Assembly: GCA_034008185.1 (NCBI GenBank) | Contig: CM067091.1 | Location: 6,303,799 to 6,367,798 of the forward strand | Direction of reading: 5' to 3' | DNA: 64,000 bases | Source: Gorsachius magnificus | Lineage: Eukaryota > Chordata > Aves > Pelecaniformes > Ardeidae | Shown: in pieces, positions 63,001 to 64,000 of the stretch | Layout: each line of letters opens with the position of its first letter | Position numbering within the stretch: the first letter of the stretch is position 1 | The notes under the pieces: model-generated | Seen by the model: the letters and a program-made list of their open reading frames with translations, nothing else | Databases searched by the model: none | Told to the model about the DNA's origin: nothing | Translations under genes and position numbers: made by a program

Positions 63001-63250
63001 CGCACCCCCGGGCCCAGCACCCCGGCACCCACCTCCCCCCGATACCCCAGCACCCAGATCACCCCAGCACCCACCTCCTCCCGGCACCACCCCGCCTTGC
63101 CCCGGCACCCAGCACCCCCCCCGGCCCCCCCAGTCACCCCAGCACCCCCTCCCCCCGGCACCCCAGCACCCGCCTCGCCCCGGCACCCCAGCGCCCAGCT
63201 CACCCCAGCACCCCAGTACCCAGCTCACCCCAGCACCCGCCTCGCCCCGG
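63001..63250. repeat. CAGCACCC-type degenerate tandem repeat
   Basis: Words CCCCGGCACCCAGCACC and CTCACCCCAGCACC recur about every 14-30 bp over 250 bp upstream of ASAP3. It is almost pure C/A/G on the plus strand. Confidence 0.85.
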
Positions 63251-63259
63251 CCCCTGCCT

Positions 63260-64000
63260 TGCCTGGGGTGCGAGCACCCAGGGATGGGTGACAAGGCGAG
63301 AATGCAGCACCATTCCCTCGCGGGGCAATGGGACACGGAGAGGAGCAGGGGAGGCCGGGAGCCAGGTGTCACCCAAAGCCCAGCTTGGGCACGTGAATAA
63401 CACAAGGATGGCTTGGGATTAAACTCAGTCTCCCCAAAGAACTGGTTTAACTGGAGGCCGCCCCCACCCTGCCCTCCCTCAGACCCAGAGGGGACAATCC
63501 CTCTTTGGGCAGGGAGCATTCCTGGAGCCCTTGGCTCTTCCTGGGGGGCTTGTCATCCCACTGGAGGGGACCTCTGCAGCTGCCTGTCCCCTCACCTCAT
63601 CCTGGCCATCACAGGCCTGAGGAGCTGGATTTTGGTGTCCCATTCCCGGGCTATTTGCTCTTCCCAGAGGATGGAGGATCCCCAGACACCCCATGGGCTG
63701 GGGTTGGGTACACATGGAGCGTGTCCCACCATGGGAATGGGGTTGGTGGCAAACTGGAAAGAAGGGGACAAAAAGCCTCAGCCATGCTCTGCAGGGCTGG
63801 TTTTCCATGAGAGAGGATGACATGGGTGCGAGGTTGCTTTGAAGACACCCCCCCAATGCCCCTCGGTCCTGCCCCCTGCACCAAGCACCCCTCACCCAGG
63901 GTAGATCAGGGGGTGGACAGACCCCCCTCCCCTTTACTGAGCCTGGAGTGGGGCTCAGTAAAAGTCAGGTTTGTGCCTGACCAGACTGAGCCATCCAAGC
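63260..64000. other. Upstream flank of ASAP3, no gene recognised
   Basis: No exon, repeat family or domain-bearing frame recognised. In human the next gene upstream of ASAP3 is E2F2 in the same orientation; no E2F2 coding exon is visible here, though an unrecognised 3'UTR cannot be excluded. Confidence 0.5.

Overview
The window is vertebrate nuclear DNA, almost certainly from a bird. The only clear interspersed repeat is the 3' end of a CR1 LINE with its terminal ATTCTATG-type octamers (about 7925-7988). No mammalian SINE was recognised. The sequence is GC-rich with C/G homopolymer tracts, and exons lie on short introns, as on avian microchromosomes. Four protein-coding genes are supported, all by exon-by-exon reading with splice sites and codon phase checked by hand; there is no operon-like or prokaryotic content.

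Layout. (1) 1-1720, plus strand: last coding exon and 3'UTR of RCC1, the chromatin-bound guanine-nucleotide exchange factor for Ran. (2) 1721-8640: intergenic, with the CR1 fragment and AT-rich islands. (3) 10265-17817, minus strand: complete three-exon OPRD1 (delta-opioid receptor, 370 aa), convergent with RCC1. Its intron 2 uses a GC-AG splice pair, and a TATA-like box lies about 60 bp upstream of the ATG in a CpG-rich promoter. (4) 18300-35600: about 17 kb without a recognisable gene, containing a G-rich degenerate repeat and a 73-bp higher-order minisatellite. (5) 36279-42949, minus strand: complete TCEA3 (TFIIS family transcription elongation factor), 14 coding exons, 431 aa, with an AT-AC U12-type intron and an unusually long linker built from phase-matched cassette exons. 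(6) 45090-62772, minus strand: ASAP3 (Arf GTPase-activating protein), 26 coding exons, expected 1004 aa (BAR-PH-ArfGAP-ankyrin-Pro-rich-SH3). One exon in the PH domain is 11 nt shorter than its phase requires, so the gene as assembled is frameshifted. (7) 62773-64000: GC-rich ASAP3 promoter region and upstream DNA with no recognised gene.

The genes do not form one pathway. RCC1 supplies RanGTP in the nucleus, OPRD1 is a Gi/o-coupled surface receptor, TCEA3 rescues arrested RNA polymerase II, and ASAP3 inactivates Arf GTPases at focal adhesions and actin structures. TCEA3 and ASAP3 are neighbours in the same orientation in human 1p36.12, and RCC1 and OPRD1 are near each other in human 1p35, so the window joins two human-separated blocks. 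I found no undescribed multi-gene system. The most notable signals are the complete SH3 domain of ASAP3 (human ASAP3 is described as lacking one), the ASAP3 exon lesion, the U12 intron and modular linker of TCEA3, and the GC-AG intron of OPRD1.
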